DNA of 64,000 nucleotides, taken from assembly GCF_001540865.1 (NCBI RefSeq), contig NW_017893421.1:1-64000 (forward strand), given 5' to 3'. Of the stretch, positions 32,835 to 45,296 are shown piece by piece; position 1 is the stretch's first letter, and every line of letters starts with the position of its first letter. The position numbers and the translations under genes are program-made. Below the pieces are notes generated by a model. That model did no database searches and was not told the DNA's origin. It saw only the letters and a list, made by a program, of their open reading frames with translations. This stretch comes from Ananas comosus (lineage: Eukaryota > Streptophyta > Magnoliopsida > Poales > Bromeliaceae).

Positions 32835-34132
32835 TCAGGCGAAGCAGTCTTTGTATTCTGTTAGCAACTTCTTTAGCTTCTCCTGCTGTTGAGCCGAAAG
32901 TCTAACACTGATATATGTCGGCCGCTTATCTTCATCGGACCCCAAATTTACTTCTATCAATATATCTTGGGTCTCCAACTTCTTGTCGCCGACCTTGATA
33001 GCTGACTCCTCCATTGATTCCTTCATAATTTCATGAGCTTTTGAGTTGTTCTTGTCATTAGGCTCAGCTAATTTCCGAATCATGTTGTTTTTACTCGGCT
33101 CAACTGTTGCACTTGTTGATTCATTATATATTTCCTTATCGGCCCTCATGGTCGATTCTGTGAACAGGTTATTTTCGGCCGACTTGGCCGTTTTGATGCA
33201 TGCCACTTCATCGGCCTGATCAGTCGATTTACTCCAATAGCCGACCTTCTTGGTCGGCTCGTTCTGCCAAAGCTCTTCTAAAGCTTCGGTTCCTGACTCT
33301 TGATGTTTCATTTCAACCAATTTGGTGGCTCTTCGAATGAAGGTCGGCTCGTTCTGCCGAAGCTTTTCTAAAGCTTCGGTTCCTGACTCTTAATGTTCCA
33401 TTTCAACCAATTTGGTGGCTCTTCGAACGCCACCATTGCTCCCTCGTCTTTCATGAGTATTAACTGAACTCTTCCTTCAGTCACCCGTACAAAGGAGATT
33501 TGATCTGTATCAGTATCGGCTCAATTGATATGGCCGATTCCCTCTGAGTTAATATCCACCATTTGAGGCTGCCCCTCAACCCGAATTTTCTCTGCTTTGT
33601 CTCCTATCCATTGGAATAACTTCCCATGGAGTGTCGAAGGTACACACTCGTTTGCGTGAATCCAGTCCCGTCCGAGCAATATGTTGTAGTGGCTATTTGC
33701 GTCCACTACAAAAAGGCTGTTTGCAAAGTTTTAGATCCTACCGTGAGTTCGGTTGTGAGTACTCCCTTGGCTTGTTGACTGTTGCCAGTAAAGTCTGTCA
33801 TGATCGCGTCGATAGGCTTTAATTCATCTTCGATTTACCCAACTTTTTAAAGAAAGAAGTGGGCATGACATTGACCATTGCTGCGCCGTCCACCATCACT
33901 CAGCCTACTGGCTGACCTTCTATCAAGGCCCTTATGATGTATATATGAATAGGGGCCTCACAAACCTTGTCTGTATTATCGATGGTTTTTCAAAAACCAC
34001 CGAATTGGCTGGCTTGGTGTCCTTCAGTTGAAGCTGAGCCACCGTGAGCTTATCTTCCTCATATATCGCTTCTTTGTATTGAACAGACTCCACCTTAAAT
34101 GATTGAGGCCGAGTATACACCATGTTTACATC
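32835..34132 (-). pseudogene. Tat protease and protease-RT linker
   Basis: Near 33890 the frame reads VMVDGAAMVNVMPTSFFKKL; the Asp-Gly of the retropepsin site is visible (DGAA in place of the DGGA/DTGA type). HYNILLGRDWIHANECVPST (33695-33635) is the second protease landmark. The open stretch 33320-32835 is a Lys/Glu/Ser-rich linker ending LSAQQQEKLKKLLTEYKDCF at the RT border. Several stops are present in 33520-33830. Confidence 0.75.
33252..33431. repeat. Tandem duplication 2 x 90 bp in the Tat linker
   Basis: 33252-33341 and 33342-33431 are near-identical. 90 is a multiple of 3, so the repeat keeps the frame and doubles a segment reading RATKLVEM-H-ESGTEALE on the minus strand. Confidence 0.9.
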
Positions 34133-36795
34133 TGTAATATACCGAAAATTTGAAAAATAAATATCGAACTTTAGTCAAATTGACCAAAGTGCGAGGATGG
34201 TACACTTCGGAAAGTCCGAAGGTGTTAAAAAAATCAAAAGTGAGTTACGAGAGGTTTTCGAGAGCTAAAGGTCAAATTCTGCAAAACTGCAGATTTTGAG
34301 CTCTCGGGGACCGGTCCCTGGTGGGAGAGACCGGTCCTCGAACGCGTATGATTTGAGGCAGCCGAAAAATCGGCTAAGTCCTGAGAAATTAGCTCTCGGG
34401 AACCGGTCCCTGCCTGAGAGACCGGTCCCCGAGAGACCGGTCCCCTAAAGAGAGACCGGTTGCACCGCGCGCGGCAGCTCTGGCTGCGCTGGGACGACCT
34501 TCGGGAACCGGTCCTTGAAGGAGAGACCGGTCCCTGCCTGCGCGAACTGCCCATTTCGGGCAGTGTATTAGAGTTAAAGTTGAGGGGTTTATTAGCATTT
34601 TTGCAACCCAATGGTTATGTATGAGGGACATGAGGGCTTTTCTCTCATTCCACTCCCTCTCACACTCCCTCCTCTCTTTCTCTCTCTAGAAGACAAAGAA
34701 GGAGAAGAAGAAGACAAAGGAAAAGAAGGAAAAGAAGGTGGAGGAGAAGCCATTGGAGTGAAGCCACTTCATCTTCTTCCTCTCTAGTGCAAGTTAGGGA
34801 AAGCTTTGAGGTAAGCTTCAACCCTAATCATGCTAAAATCCTAATGTGAGAGCTAAATGACCTAGAAATGGTTTTTAAGGAGCTTTTAGAGTATTTGAAA
34901 CTTTTCTTTTGCTTCTTTTGAGATCAAGACCATAGGTTTAGTGTTGGAGGTAAAGCTTGAAGAAGAGCTTCACCACCTCTCATGGTGAAATCCAAACTAG
35001 GGTTTGGAATGAGTTACGAATGGTTTAGATGAACTCTTTAGAGTATATTGAAGCTACTTTTGCTTCCCATGGAGATCAAACCCTAGGTTTTGTATATATA
35101 TTGTAGCTAGGGCACCAAATTGGGGCTTTTGCCCATGGAGATTTCTAAGTGAAATTGACCCTTCAAAAATCTAATTGGGGGTTTTTCCGACGCGTTGGTG
35201 CGCTCGGATTAGCGTTACGAAAAGCCAAAGTAAAGATATGAGCAAAATGGCCTAATAGGGCTTCGTTTTGCCGCAGGTAGTGAACCGGGTGTCTAAAAAC
35301 CCCAAGTAAATCGTCGGCGCACCTAAGGAGACCTACGAGGTGGGTGGTGCTTCCAAACTCGTTGAACTTCTCTCTATGCCTAATGTGTCATTCAATTGAG
35401 CATATGTTATATACTTGTTGCATGCATTCTAGGGTAAAGTGATGATAAAAATGTGATGTCGCATGATTGTGAGTACAACTTGCTTAATGTGATGGTCGAG
35501 GACCTTATGAATGTTAAAACCCTATATGTATGCATGAGAGAAAATGTGAGTACCCAAGTGAGGCAAAAGAACAGAGTGACCCTATGACATAGATCGAGTG
35601 GCATCTAAATAATGTAAAGTTAAAGTGATACTAGAGTTAGTGTGAAGCAAAGAATCAAAATAATGTAAAGAATGATGACGATGACTAAAGCTAAAGCAAA
35701 GAAGGCAATAAAGAACGTATAAAGAATAAAGAACGTGATTGCTAGAGTTAGCAAAAGTAAAAGAAATGTAAAGAGCAATGATTGCTAGAGTGGCAACATA
35801 AAGTGATGTGAAGAACACTAGAGTTAGTGTAAAATCAAGATTGAACTTATAATCCTTTGAGTTAAGGATTCGATCATACTTGCTATGAGTTCCGTGCTCG
35901 AGGGCGGTCGCTCCCCCTCGGGCGATGCTCTCCGGAATTATGCATCACGGGTTGGAGTAAACCCGAAGGACGGTCCTAGCTGGTGAGTTCCTACGATGAT
36001 GGACTTAATGTGAAGCAAGTTAATGTGGCGAAACCCCCGGGTTAGCCTTGAGATTAAAGAACAAAGAGCAAAGAACAAAGAATGGAGAATAAAGAGTAAA
36101 GACAAAGAACGAAAGAATTTGCATAATCCGCATATATTTAATGTTGAGCATATTTCTTGCTATTTGTTCAGGTATATTAGCATCATGTTATAGATTGGTT
36201 ACTATACAGCTTATTCTTTCTATTATGCCTGAGTTAGTCCTAGTGGGAAAGTCGGTGATGTTGGGGCCGAACCCACTGGGAACTTTCTTGTAGTTCTCAT
36301 CCCACTATTCCACAGAGCCGGGACCGAGCGAGCTGGCGAGCGACCGCGGTAAAGGTATCGCACCGTAGACAGAGGCCACCGGAGTTGGGTTACATTTTGT
36401 TAGTAGCTACCCTATGTTCATCTTTTGTATTTGATGACTAGTGATGTAAAGAAAAGAATGTAAAGCATATTTTGAGGTAAATGTGATGTATGAAAGAAAT
36501 GACGCCAACGATGTAATGTAATGAAATGCAAAGAATCCAAAATGTAAGAGATGAATGCAATGTATATGATCAAAAGTGAATCATAGTACTTGTGTAGATG
36601 TTTGGTTTTCCTTTCTTTCACTAATGGCTATTGCTTACCCTAGTGTAAGCCGTTTTTGTATGTTTCCGCTAGTGCATTTCTTATTGAAAATGTACATGTG
36701 ATGAGCCTTGGGCGGATAGGGGAAACTCTGTCCGTTCGGCGTCTGTTCGACGAACTCGGGCCGGCCCAAATTTGTATCGGTCCCGGGGCATGACA
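34133..36795 (+). mobile_element. Solo LTR, Tekay-like family, 2,663 bp
   Basis: TGTAATATACCG...GGGCATGACA between perfect ACATC duplicates (34128-34132, 36796-36800). It is the same family as 5287-8435 but lacks its 566-bp duplication. Layout: dyad array, CT-rich leader (about 34660-34690), GAA-rich stretch, donor-like GAGGTAAGC (GT at 34811), AT-rich middle, CTCCGGA block (about 35930), hairpin (36272-36306), terminal block. No internal element sequence remains. Confidence 0.97.
34309..34531 (+). promoter_or_regulatory. Eight ACCGGT cores in LTR U3
   Basis: The cores start at 34309/34329 (20), 34402/34421 (19), 34436/34455 (19) and 34507/34526 (19). The first is 176 bp from the LTR start, as in the LTR at 12112. 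Confidence 0.75.
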
Positions 36796-36800
36796 ACATC

Positions 36801-37765
36801 GACTGGACCTTCATCAGCCGATTTTTTTTTTGTCTTTTGATTCTTTTCTTCCAATTCCTTTGCCGTCTTGGCTGAGGAATCGCTTTCTATGCATGTCTCT
36901 CTCTCCTTAGGAGGCCATATATAGCGCTTGATTATGGTCTCCAATGAGGCTATTTTCTCTTTCAACTCCTTTCGAGTTGCTTTCTTTTCCGGTTCGGCCT
37001 GGAGTGGCTGTTCTATTTTGGACTTTAACCAGGGGACAGGTGGCGAACCACCTTTCTCATGATCATTCCTCATTGGCCGAAAGGGATGTTGTTGCTCATT
37101 AGGTTGCCTCCACACATTCAATCTTATCCCTTTAGCCTCCTCATAGTGTTGTCTTGCTTCGGCTTGCAACCTCTGCTACCAACGCTTCTGAGTTTTTGTC
37201 AATATCGGCCCATGCCATTTGGCCGATGCTTCTACCTTGTGCCATTGATCGATTGGCACATTTGCTGGTACCTTTACTGTCTTGAGATGATTTTTCAGGA
37301 TCTCTCTTTTTTCCCAAGGTCTCGGCCAAGACTAATGCCGAGTTCATTGACTAACCTTCGACCGAGGAATTCTATGCCCCCCTCGGTCATCCCTTCAAAT
37401 TCAGGTTCAAGTCTCGGCCTTGCCTGGTGTGGCCAGTTTGGCCGATATTCTAAAAATCTTTGTTTAGAGCTAAATGGTTTCTCAGGATAACTCCATCAGC
37501 TAGAGCACTCTTCTCTTCGATTGTTGTAGTAGTCGTTCAAGACCTTTTGCATTACTAGGTCTCTCTTGTCTTTCACTGAATCAACTTCTTGTTCGGAGTC
37601 ATTAGAGGGTTCCTCCGAGCCTTTCTCTGATTAGTTCTCCGCTTCAGGAATGTCCACCCACTCCTCGGGAAACGCCATAAACTCTCTCCATTCACCGTAT
37701 AACTTCTTTTTGTGAATGATCGCTTCCTAATCTTTTCTAGTCATTTCGGCCTTGCACCTTATGCA
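36801..37765 (-). pseudogene. Tat gag-protease linker region
   Basis: Minus-strand frames (such as 37347-37141 and 37169-36801) give Lys/Glu-rich helical sequence (KKATRKELKEKIASLETIIK) and a block near 37430-37330 (RPRLEPEFEGMTEGGIEFLG) with frame changes between them. It joins gag (59001) and protease (34132) once the two insertions are removed. I recognise no enzyme domain. Confidence 0.6.
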
Positions 37766-38606
37766 TAGCCTGTAATGCACCGAATTTTAATATAAAAGTA
37801 AGTATAAATAAAAATAGTGTGAGATACTATTTTTATTGGACTTAAAGAAGTAAAATATAAGTCGGAAACGACTTGTGCTGAAATCGGAACGGAAACAGAA
37901 GATTTAAAATTTTGTGTAAGGAACGGGGCTGATATTTTAGTAGAAAATTCACAGTATCAGAAAATTATGAAAATCTCGAAATATGTCGGGATTATTTTTA
38001 TGAGTCTAGATTTTAAGTTTTATGTCATTCCGACACTCGAAAAGTGAAAAAAAAAATCCGACTCCTATCTGCTAGAGATTTCAGTTCGGTAGAGCTTTCG
38101 GGGACCAAAAATAGTCGGAATTGAAAGATTAAAATTTTTGTATTCTTATTAAGTTAAACCGAGCCTGAATGTCAAATTTAAGCTCAAACAGACATTCAGA
38201 AGGGCTCCGACGAAAAGTATCAGATTCTGAAAGCTAAACTGCTGGTTGTAATAGTGTTTTGAGGGGCTATTTGTAATACACTGAACTTTGGCCAACTGCC
38301 AAGTTCGAGGGTTGGAATAGCTATTGGAACTGTTCTATGACTTTTGAAGGATTGTTGAAAGGTTATTAGCAAGTACGGAAGCAAGCAAGTAGTCGAAAGT
38401 GAAAAAGTGCATTGCAAATGCACTATTCAAGTGAAGTATTCTAAACTTGGGTAATGGTGAAGCTTGAGATAAGGATTGGTATTGCGAGTTAACCCACATC
38501 TTTTAAAGAGTTATAGTGAGGTCCTTGACAAGTTAAAAGAGTGATCGAACAGCCAGAAGATCGAAAGTGCATTGCTACTGCCAATTTGCATAATCTGCAT
38601 TGTTGT

Positions 38607-38656
38607 ACCGGTACAAAGTTGATGCTGTACCGGTACAAAGTTGATGCTGTACCGGT
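38607..38656 (+). promoter_or_regulatory. Three TGTACCGGTACA palindromes at 22-bp period
   Basis: The cores start at 38607, 38629 and 38651. The unit TGTACCGGTACA plus AAGTTGATGC is repeated exactly. The first core is 335 bp from the LTR start. Confidence 0.75.
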
Positions 38657-39363
38657 ACAACCAGCAGTAGCAGCAGCAGCTGGGTGGCAGCAAGGTGTTT
38701 TTGGTCTTTTCTCATCTCAAACTTTTCCCTAACACCCCAGCTCGACTCCAGCATATAGCTAAGGGGTGTTAGAGCTCTGAGGATCAGGTTGGGGATTTCT
38801 CTCACTTTCTCTCTCCAGGATTTCTCTCTCTCTACCAGGAAATCAATAGTTTGAGCTAGAAATCTTCTTCTTGCTTGATATTAGCTTGTTGGGAGTACTT
38901 TGGAGGTGTTATTGATGGAAGAAGAAGGAGTTTGAGGAGTATTTCGCAGCTCCCTTGCAGCAGGTAGCTGAGTGGAGGGTTGCTAAGGTAAACAACTAAA
39001 CTACTTTTAATAGAAAGTGTTAGTAGTAAGATTGAAGGCTGATTTTGGGGTTCTTGTTCCAGCTAGGTGAGAGGAAGAAGTGTGACTGTTGCAGGGTGTT
39101 TTATGGTACCCTAACTCAGTTAAAACTGAGTTACAAACTGAGAAGATCAGGTAGTTAATTTCTTCCCTGTTTGAGCATAATATAGTGTATACTTATGCAA
39201 CCTTAGAAGCTGTTTCGCAGCAGGGAACTTGAACTCTGCATATTTTGAGGACATGTAATTGATCCTAAGCTAAAGAGAAGTTGAAGGGAGATTAGAAAGG
39301 TAAATGCTTCACCATTTGTCTTATACTTGTACTCTAATAGGTTTCTATGTGAGGTTATGATGC

Positions 39364-39543
39364 AGTTTAGAATCCTACTTCAGCAGCAGCTTGGAAACCC
39401 CTTTGAGCTGATTACAATGGTAGTTGTGGATGGATTTGAAGTACTTCAATCTAAGTTTAGAATCCTACTTCAGCAGCAGCTTGAAAACCCCTTTGAGCTG
39501 ATTACAATGGTAGTTGTGGATGGATTTGAAGTACTCCAACCTA
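39364..39543. repeat. Tandem duplication 2 x 90 bp in the LTR
   Basis: 39364-39453 and 39454-39543 differ at only a few bases; each contains CAGCAGCAGCTTG. Confidence 0.92.
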
Positions 39544-39722
39544 AGTTAAAAGGGAGGGTTAGCCCTAGTTTAGACTTAGGTGAGAACTTTGCTGAAATTG
39601 GATATTTAGTAATAGCTTTAAAGCTGTTTTTAAGGCTAACTCGCAGCAGTTCGCAGCAGGATTGCGACAAACTATTGGATAGCTCTCGGCTGGTGGTAGA
39701 AGGCTTGTGAAGCTGAAATTGA

Positions 39723-40236
39723 CACTACAAGAGAATTAGGTTATAGGGACACATGTTTGGGACACTTTTGTGTAAGTGTCTCATTTATGCCAAAATTTTT
39801 TAAAAAATCTATTAATACCTAAATATAAGGTCCAACCAACCAAAATAAAAGGTTATTCTACTCAACCCACCCTACCTAGCCCATTCGGCCCGATTTCAAA
39901 CAGAAAAAAAAAAATAAAGAAAAATCGATTACCATCTCCCCTTCTCCCCTCACTCAATCTACTGAAATCCTAGACGAAGAGCCCTTACCTCTCCTCCTCC
40001 TCCGCCACCGCAGTAAACGAGGTAGAGTTTCGATGGTTGCTAAATGGTTAAATAAGTGTTGGTAAATTAGCAGCACTCCTTTTAGGTTATACCGACACTC
40101 TTTAACTGTCACTATATACCTAGCGACCCCACATATAGCAACACTTTTTAAAAGTGTTGGTAATTTTGCTAGCAACACTTTTTTTGACCTATACCGACAT
40201 TAAAAAGTGTCGCTATATACCGTTTTTGTTGTAGTG
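39723..40236. mobile_element. CACTA-type non-autonomous element (MITE), 514 bp
   Basis: Ends CACTACAAGAGAA... and ...TTGTTGTAGTG form the inverted termini. A 3-bp TGA duplicate flanks it (39720-39722, 40237-40239), as expected for the CACTA superfamily. Subterminal motifs of the type AGTGTTGGTA / TATACCGACACT are repeated in both directions. It has no transposase; the small open frames in it are chance. Confidence 0.88.
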
Positions 40237-43079
40237 TGAATACCTTAACCTTAACTAAACCAGGGTACAACTACAGTATTGAACAAGATGAAATTCTACC
40301 TCTTTGAAGTGGTAATATGATAGAATTACATAGAAACTGATCGATACTCCTAGCTGATTTGGGATTGGTTGCTAGGGTACTTGGAGTGCAGTGAATACTT
40401 GTACTTACAAGTTCAACCAGAGTCGTTGATTATTGGTGGGTCGGACCTTTCCGAAATGAGTGAATTCCCTCTATATCTCCTTTGACATTATGAGTGAACA
40501 TATTACATGCTTATGTGAACCTATGTGTATTTGAAGGAATTGAGACACGCATCCATGTGCATACCATATCGGATATAATAGCATCTCTATGCAGTAGAGA
40601 ATGAATTATGAAATAGCCTATTTCCCATAGATCATTTGCTCTATTCTCATGTATCCATGTTATTAGTAGCTTATACCAACAAGATAAGCAGGATATTATT
40701 CAAGAGGGAGGAATTGTAAAACTAGGAGTAATATTTAGCCCTATTGAACAACCAGGAAATGATGTACTTGAGATGAAAGCATGCAATTCTATGTTGTAGA
40801 CATAGTGCTTGAACTCTTAGTCTATCCTATATAATGAGGTTATTAATACATTCAGGTGGAATCATGCAAGAGTATATGTTGGACATTGTTTTACTCGTGT
40901 TGACTAGTATACTATTGTTTTCAACTGATCAAATTAGCATGAACTTTGTGTTTTGGAATATGATCTAATTAAGTGATCAGAACTTGGCATGGTGATATAA
41001 TATGAATGTACCTTGTTAAATATAATATAGTGGAATGACTAGAATAACCATCATGTATACTAGTAAGATCAAACCAAAGTATTTGCATGTGACTTATTTA
41101 CTCCAAGTGGTGAAGGCTTAAGTGGAACTTTAAAATATGTGCCATGAGTCATTTAAACCTAGAATGAGTCATTGAATATGGCCTTAGCAAACCACTTTTC
41201 TTATGTATAGGGAGTAGTGAGAGGACTCTATGTGAATATGTGTGGGTGTAGCCCATCATGATGTTAAGTTTATAAATATTCAGGTTATACCAGCTATTGG
41301 TCAAAATATGTCAACAAGTAGTTGATAGTGACGTGTGGTTTGGGTACTACAGTGTCGACCTTGCGTCGAATTGAGATTCCATGTTAGAGACGTAATGGAA
41401 TTGTGATACTTGTGCTATGGATTACAGCTTGCATGCCATTATGCTCTTTCGCACACGCTTGTGGGGAGTCGCACCCCCCAAGCCAGCACTCCGGAGTAGC
41501 TTAGCGACAGATTGCTCGCTTATGTACAAAGTGAGCGCCGAAGTGGATTGCCGTGGGTAGTGTTAACTTCCACGGGGCCATTAGGCACGGTGCGGCTATG
41601 ACTTCACCCTGTGTAAGTCTATTGTGAATTGGGCCATGATGAGTCACTTTAACCTTAGATGAATATAGTAGTAAGAATACTTTATGTCATGGGTTGAGTA
41701 AACTTAATAATGAACAAGCTAGAAAGTTAACATCCTAATTAGTTAGTAGCATAGTGACAGTATGGTTACATTGTTACCCATGTAAGTAGTATCTATATAA
41801 CATCATCAGTTAGTTCAATGATAATGGGAATCATTGCATATAGCCTAGCATATGGGTATTCAAATTGTCAGCTAACATGAATGATAGAACTTAGCATGCT
41901 AAACTAGTATTCAACCTGTTGATTTATATATATATTTATTCTGAGCAAATGTCATGATTAATTTATTTCAATACTTGTTACACTTACTTGCTTAATTATT
42001 GCTATTTACTCATGCCACAGTTGACCTAGTGGTGTACATCGCCACTCTCGGCGGCCTACCCACTGGGAACTATTGTTTAATAGTTCTCACACCCTCTTTG
42101 TTATTGCTTTTACAGAGCCTTCCACAGCGGGAAAGGCTAGGGTTTCTGGCGAGGGGTCAGCGGCTAGCTAGGGCCATCCTGACGCTAAATAGACAAAACC
42201 TTTACCAGTTTATGTAGTTTAGTTCAGTAATGTATATTGAGATCATGTAAATCGTATTTTGTTTTTATCTGTTGTAATAAAAATGTGGATTGTATAAGTT
42301 TAAACTCTTAGTTGTGCTCTTATTACTTAGTTAAGTTAAGATTTTGTTGTGTTACATTACTCCCTTTGTAGACGCCTGGTGTACATCATGTAGTTTAGTG
42401 TACACGGCGGGTCTGTGCACGTTACTGCGAACTTCCGCTGAAGTCCAGGACGTGACACTATTTGTGTAATAGAAGCCTTTCTTCATCCCTTCCCTCAGCC
42501 GAGCACCATCACACGCACACTCTTGGGTGCTAGTGAGAGAAACTCTTCTTTCTCTCTCTAGATATCTCTCTCCTCTCTCTAGATCTCTCTCTCAAATTCG
42601 CGGCGTTGGCAGAGAGCGAGCTTGGGAATGTGTTCGGAGCGTCAGATCGGGCCTTCATGCGTCTGGTTGAGCGGCATGCTTCCTTCTCGGCGTTCGCATT
42701 TTGGTAAACTTTTGGGATTTGGTTTAATCCTTAATGCCTAGTGTTCTAGTAGTCTCTAAAGTAATTCTAGCATGTTTCTCCATGAGATTTTGGGATATTT
42801 GGAGCATTTGTAGAGGCTAGGGTTGAAATGAGGGTTTTGAGTAAATGAGGGTTTTGATCTATAATAACTCTATTATTCTCTAATTGAAGGTTAGAGATGA
42901 ACCCTTGATGACTCAAAGTTGAGAATCGACGAGTGTTCAGCGATCAATTGCTAGTTCGAGCCGAACCGGATCACATGTGTCGCGAGAGGCCGAATGCAAG
43001 TGACTACAAGCAATCGGAGAGCGCTTCGAGGTGGATTGTGCTCTACCGAAGCGATTAGGTCACTTCCATGCCAAAGTGG

Positions 43080-44400
43080 AGTATAGTTGTATTATTGATG
43101 CATATAATGGTAGTTGATTGCAAAGTAAATAATGGCATGAGCTAAACGCTAAATGAATGTATAAGGTATATGCTAATAATGAATGCATGCGATAGATGCT
43201 AATAAATGCATGAGATTTACGTTAATCAAGAATGCATGTGGTAGAGGGTAAAGAATGAATGAGATGCTAAGTATTAACTACCATTTGATGATAAAGTATA
43301 TGCATGTTGACATATTGTAGCATGAGCTAAATACTAAATAAGATGAGCTAGATGCATGAGTTAAATGCTAAGGTGAATGCAAGAGTTAGATTCTAATTGT
43401 AAATGCATAAGATGTATGCTAAATGAATGCATGAATTAAATGCTAAAAGAATGCATGATTGAGATAGATGCTAATTGTAAATGCATAAGGTATGTGCTAA
43501 ATGAATCCATGGACTAAATGCTAAATGAATGTATAACATGTGTGCTAGTAATGAGTGTATGTAATGGTAGTCCAAATTGTAAATGCTACATGAGTTATAT
43601 ACCAAATGTATATTGACTACCATCATGATAAGAACATAGGCATGTGTAGGAAATGCTAAAGAACACATGTATGTTGACATAATGTGAAAATATGCTAGAT
43701 TCATATGAAAGGAAACTTGGGTCGATAACTCTAGGTTGATAGAGAACTCGACATTGGAAAGCAAGGATATGTAAACTGCATCCTAGGTATGGACAACTAG
43801 GAAAGTAAGTACATTGAGTGGCATGTTAATTAATAATCCTGAGTGTGAATAACTAGGATGACAAGTATTGTGAATGGCATTGGAATCTAGTGTCATTGAA
43901 CATAGGTAATTATGAGTGGCATTAAACCTAATGTATTAAACCAAGGTTGAGAATTGAACCTAGTGTCAAGTAAACCTAGGTTATAAATATAGTGACATTG
44001 AACCTAGAGTCAAATGAACCTAGATAGCAAAGGACAATGAACCTAGTGTTGTAGAACCTAGGCTATGAGTATAGTGGCATTGGACCTAATGTTATTAAAC
44101 TTAGGTTGAGTGATGACTTGGACCAAGATAGGTCGACATTATAGGGTGAGACCAACCCTTGAGCTAAGTAAAGTGGATTCCGAAATCCCGACTGCGAGTG
44201 CAGCGGCTGCTAATGCAGCATGTGAGCTGGCCGCAGGTGTATGTGGCACGTTCCTTTCCCACCGGAAGAACTTTGAGAATTGTGATTCAGCAAGAACCAT
44301 GAGCGCTAGGGTGTATGTGGCATGTTCCTCTCCCTATCGGGGATCTCGGCTGCGGGTGTATGCGGCATGTTCCTCTCCCACCGGGGGATCCCTGACCAAT
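43080..44400. repeat. Tandem repeat domain of the LTR (three repeat types)
   Basis: Units containing ATGCATGAGTTAAATGCTAA run from about 43130 to 43640. Units with CTAGGTT and GAACCTAGTGT run from about 43720 to 44115. Three units with GGTGTATGTGGCATGTTCCT lie at about 44236, 44309 and 44356. The arrangement is the reverse image of 8875-9570 and 24935-26000. Confidence 0.8.
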
Positions 44401-45296
44401 GGTGTACGCAGCTTTGGGCGACCCGTTGGGCGATGTGGTTTTTGGATTGAAGGCTGAGATGCATGTGAGAGTTCCTTCACCTCGAGCCGGACAGAGCGCG
44501 GATTATCCGCAGATGATTGACTCAAGACCGAGTCGAGTGGCATAGTGTGACTAAGGTTAAATTAACCTTAGGAAAGAATGGCAAATGAGAATAATATGGC
44601 TAAGGTGTGAATACCCTTAGTAAAGAATAAAGATTAGCTTAGAATAAAGAATGGCTACGAATAGAGAGTGGCTAATAATAAAGAATGTTAAAAAATAAAG
44701 AATTGCAAGTAGTAAAGAATAACAAGTGACAAAGAATTGCTAATAACATAATGAATGGCAAATAATAGAGAGTAGAACCAATTAATCTACTTGCATGAGT
44801 TGCATGATTTGCATATTGCATATTATGAGGCATGAACATGATAATTGTTAGTTGCATAAATTATATATCTGTGGATATTTGTTGGACTAACATGTTTGCA
44901 GTGCCTCCTTTGGAACTGGTGGGTCGAGCTCTTCCCTTGGGTGGCCGTACCCACTGGGAACTATGGACAATAGTTCTCACCCCCGTGTTGTTTTTGGGGG
45001 TTACAGGTTCACATGTGAGCGGCGCGGCGGCGCTAGGAAAAGGCGTAGCTCCGTAGTTAGCGCCCTACCACCGAGACCAGAGATGGCAGCACCCTGAGTC
45101 TGTTAAGTCTCGTGTGTTGGCAAGTTTTGTGGATTGAGTCTGAGTCTTGAAGGATCGGTGCGTATCGTCGAAGATCGAAGAATCCAAGATTTCGAAGAAA
45201 TCGAAAAATAACTCACGACGTGAATCACGACGCTCAAGTAAGTTTGTAATTCTTGGTATGGTGATTCATACTTAGTTGTAGGCATTAGAATCATAA

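Larger units (their letters stand above)
38272..42457 (+). mobile_element. Solo LTR, gypsy-type, 4,186 bp including a MITE
   Basis: TGTAATACAC...GGACGTGACA between perfect CTATT duplicates (38267-38271, 42458-42462). It holds a 90-bp tandem duplication and a 514-bp CACTA-type insertion. The CTCCGGAG block is near 41490 and the hairpin at 42059-42096. Confidence 0.94.

Noticed and set aside
44110..44457. 115-residue plus-strand frame
   Set aside because: Lies in LTR minisatellite and leader sequence and is not kept in the sister LTRs.
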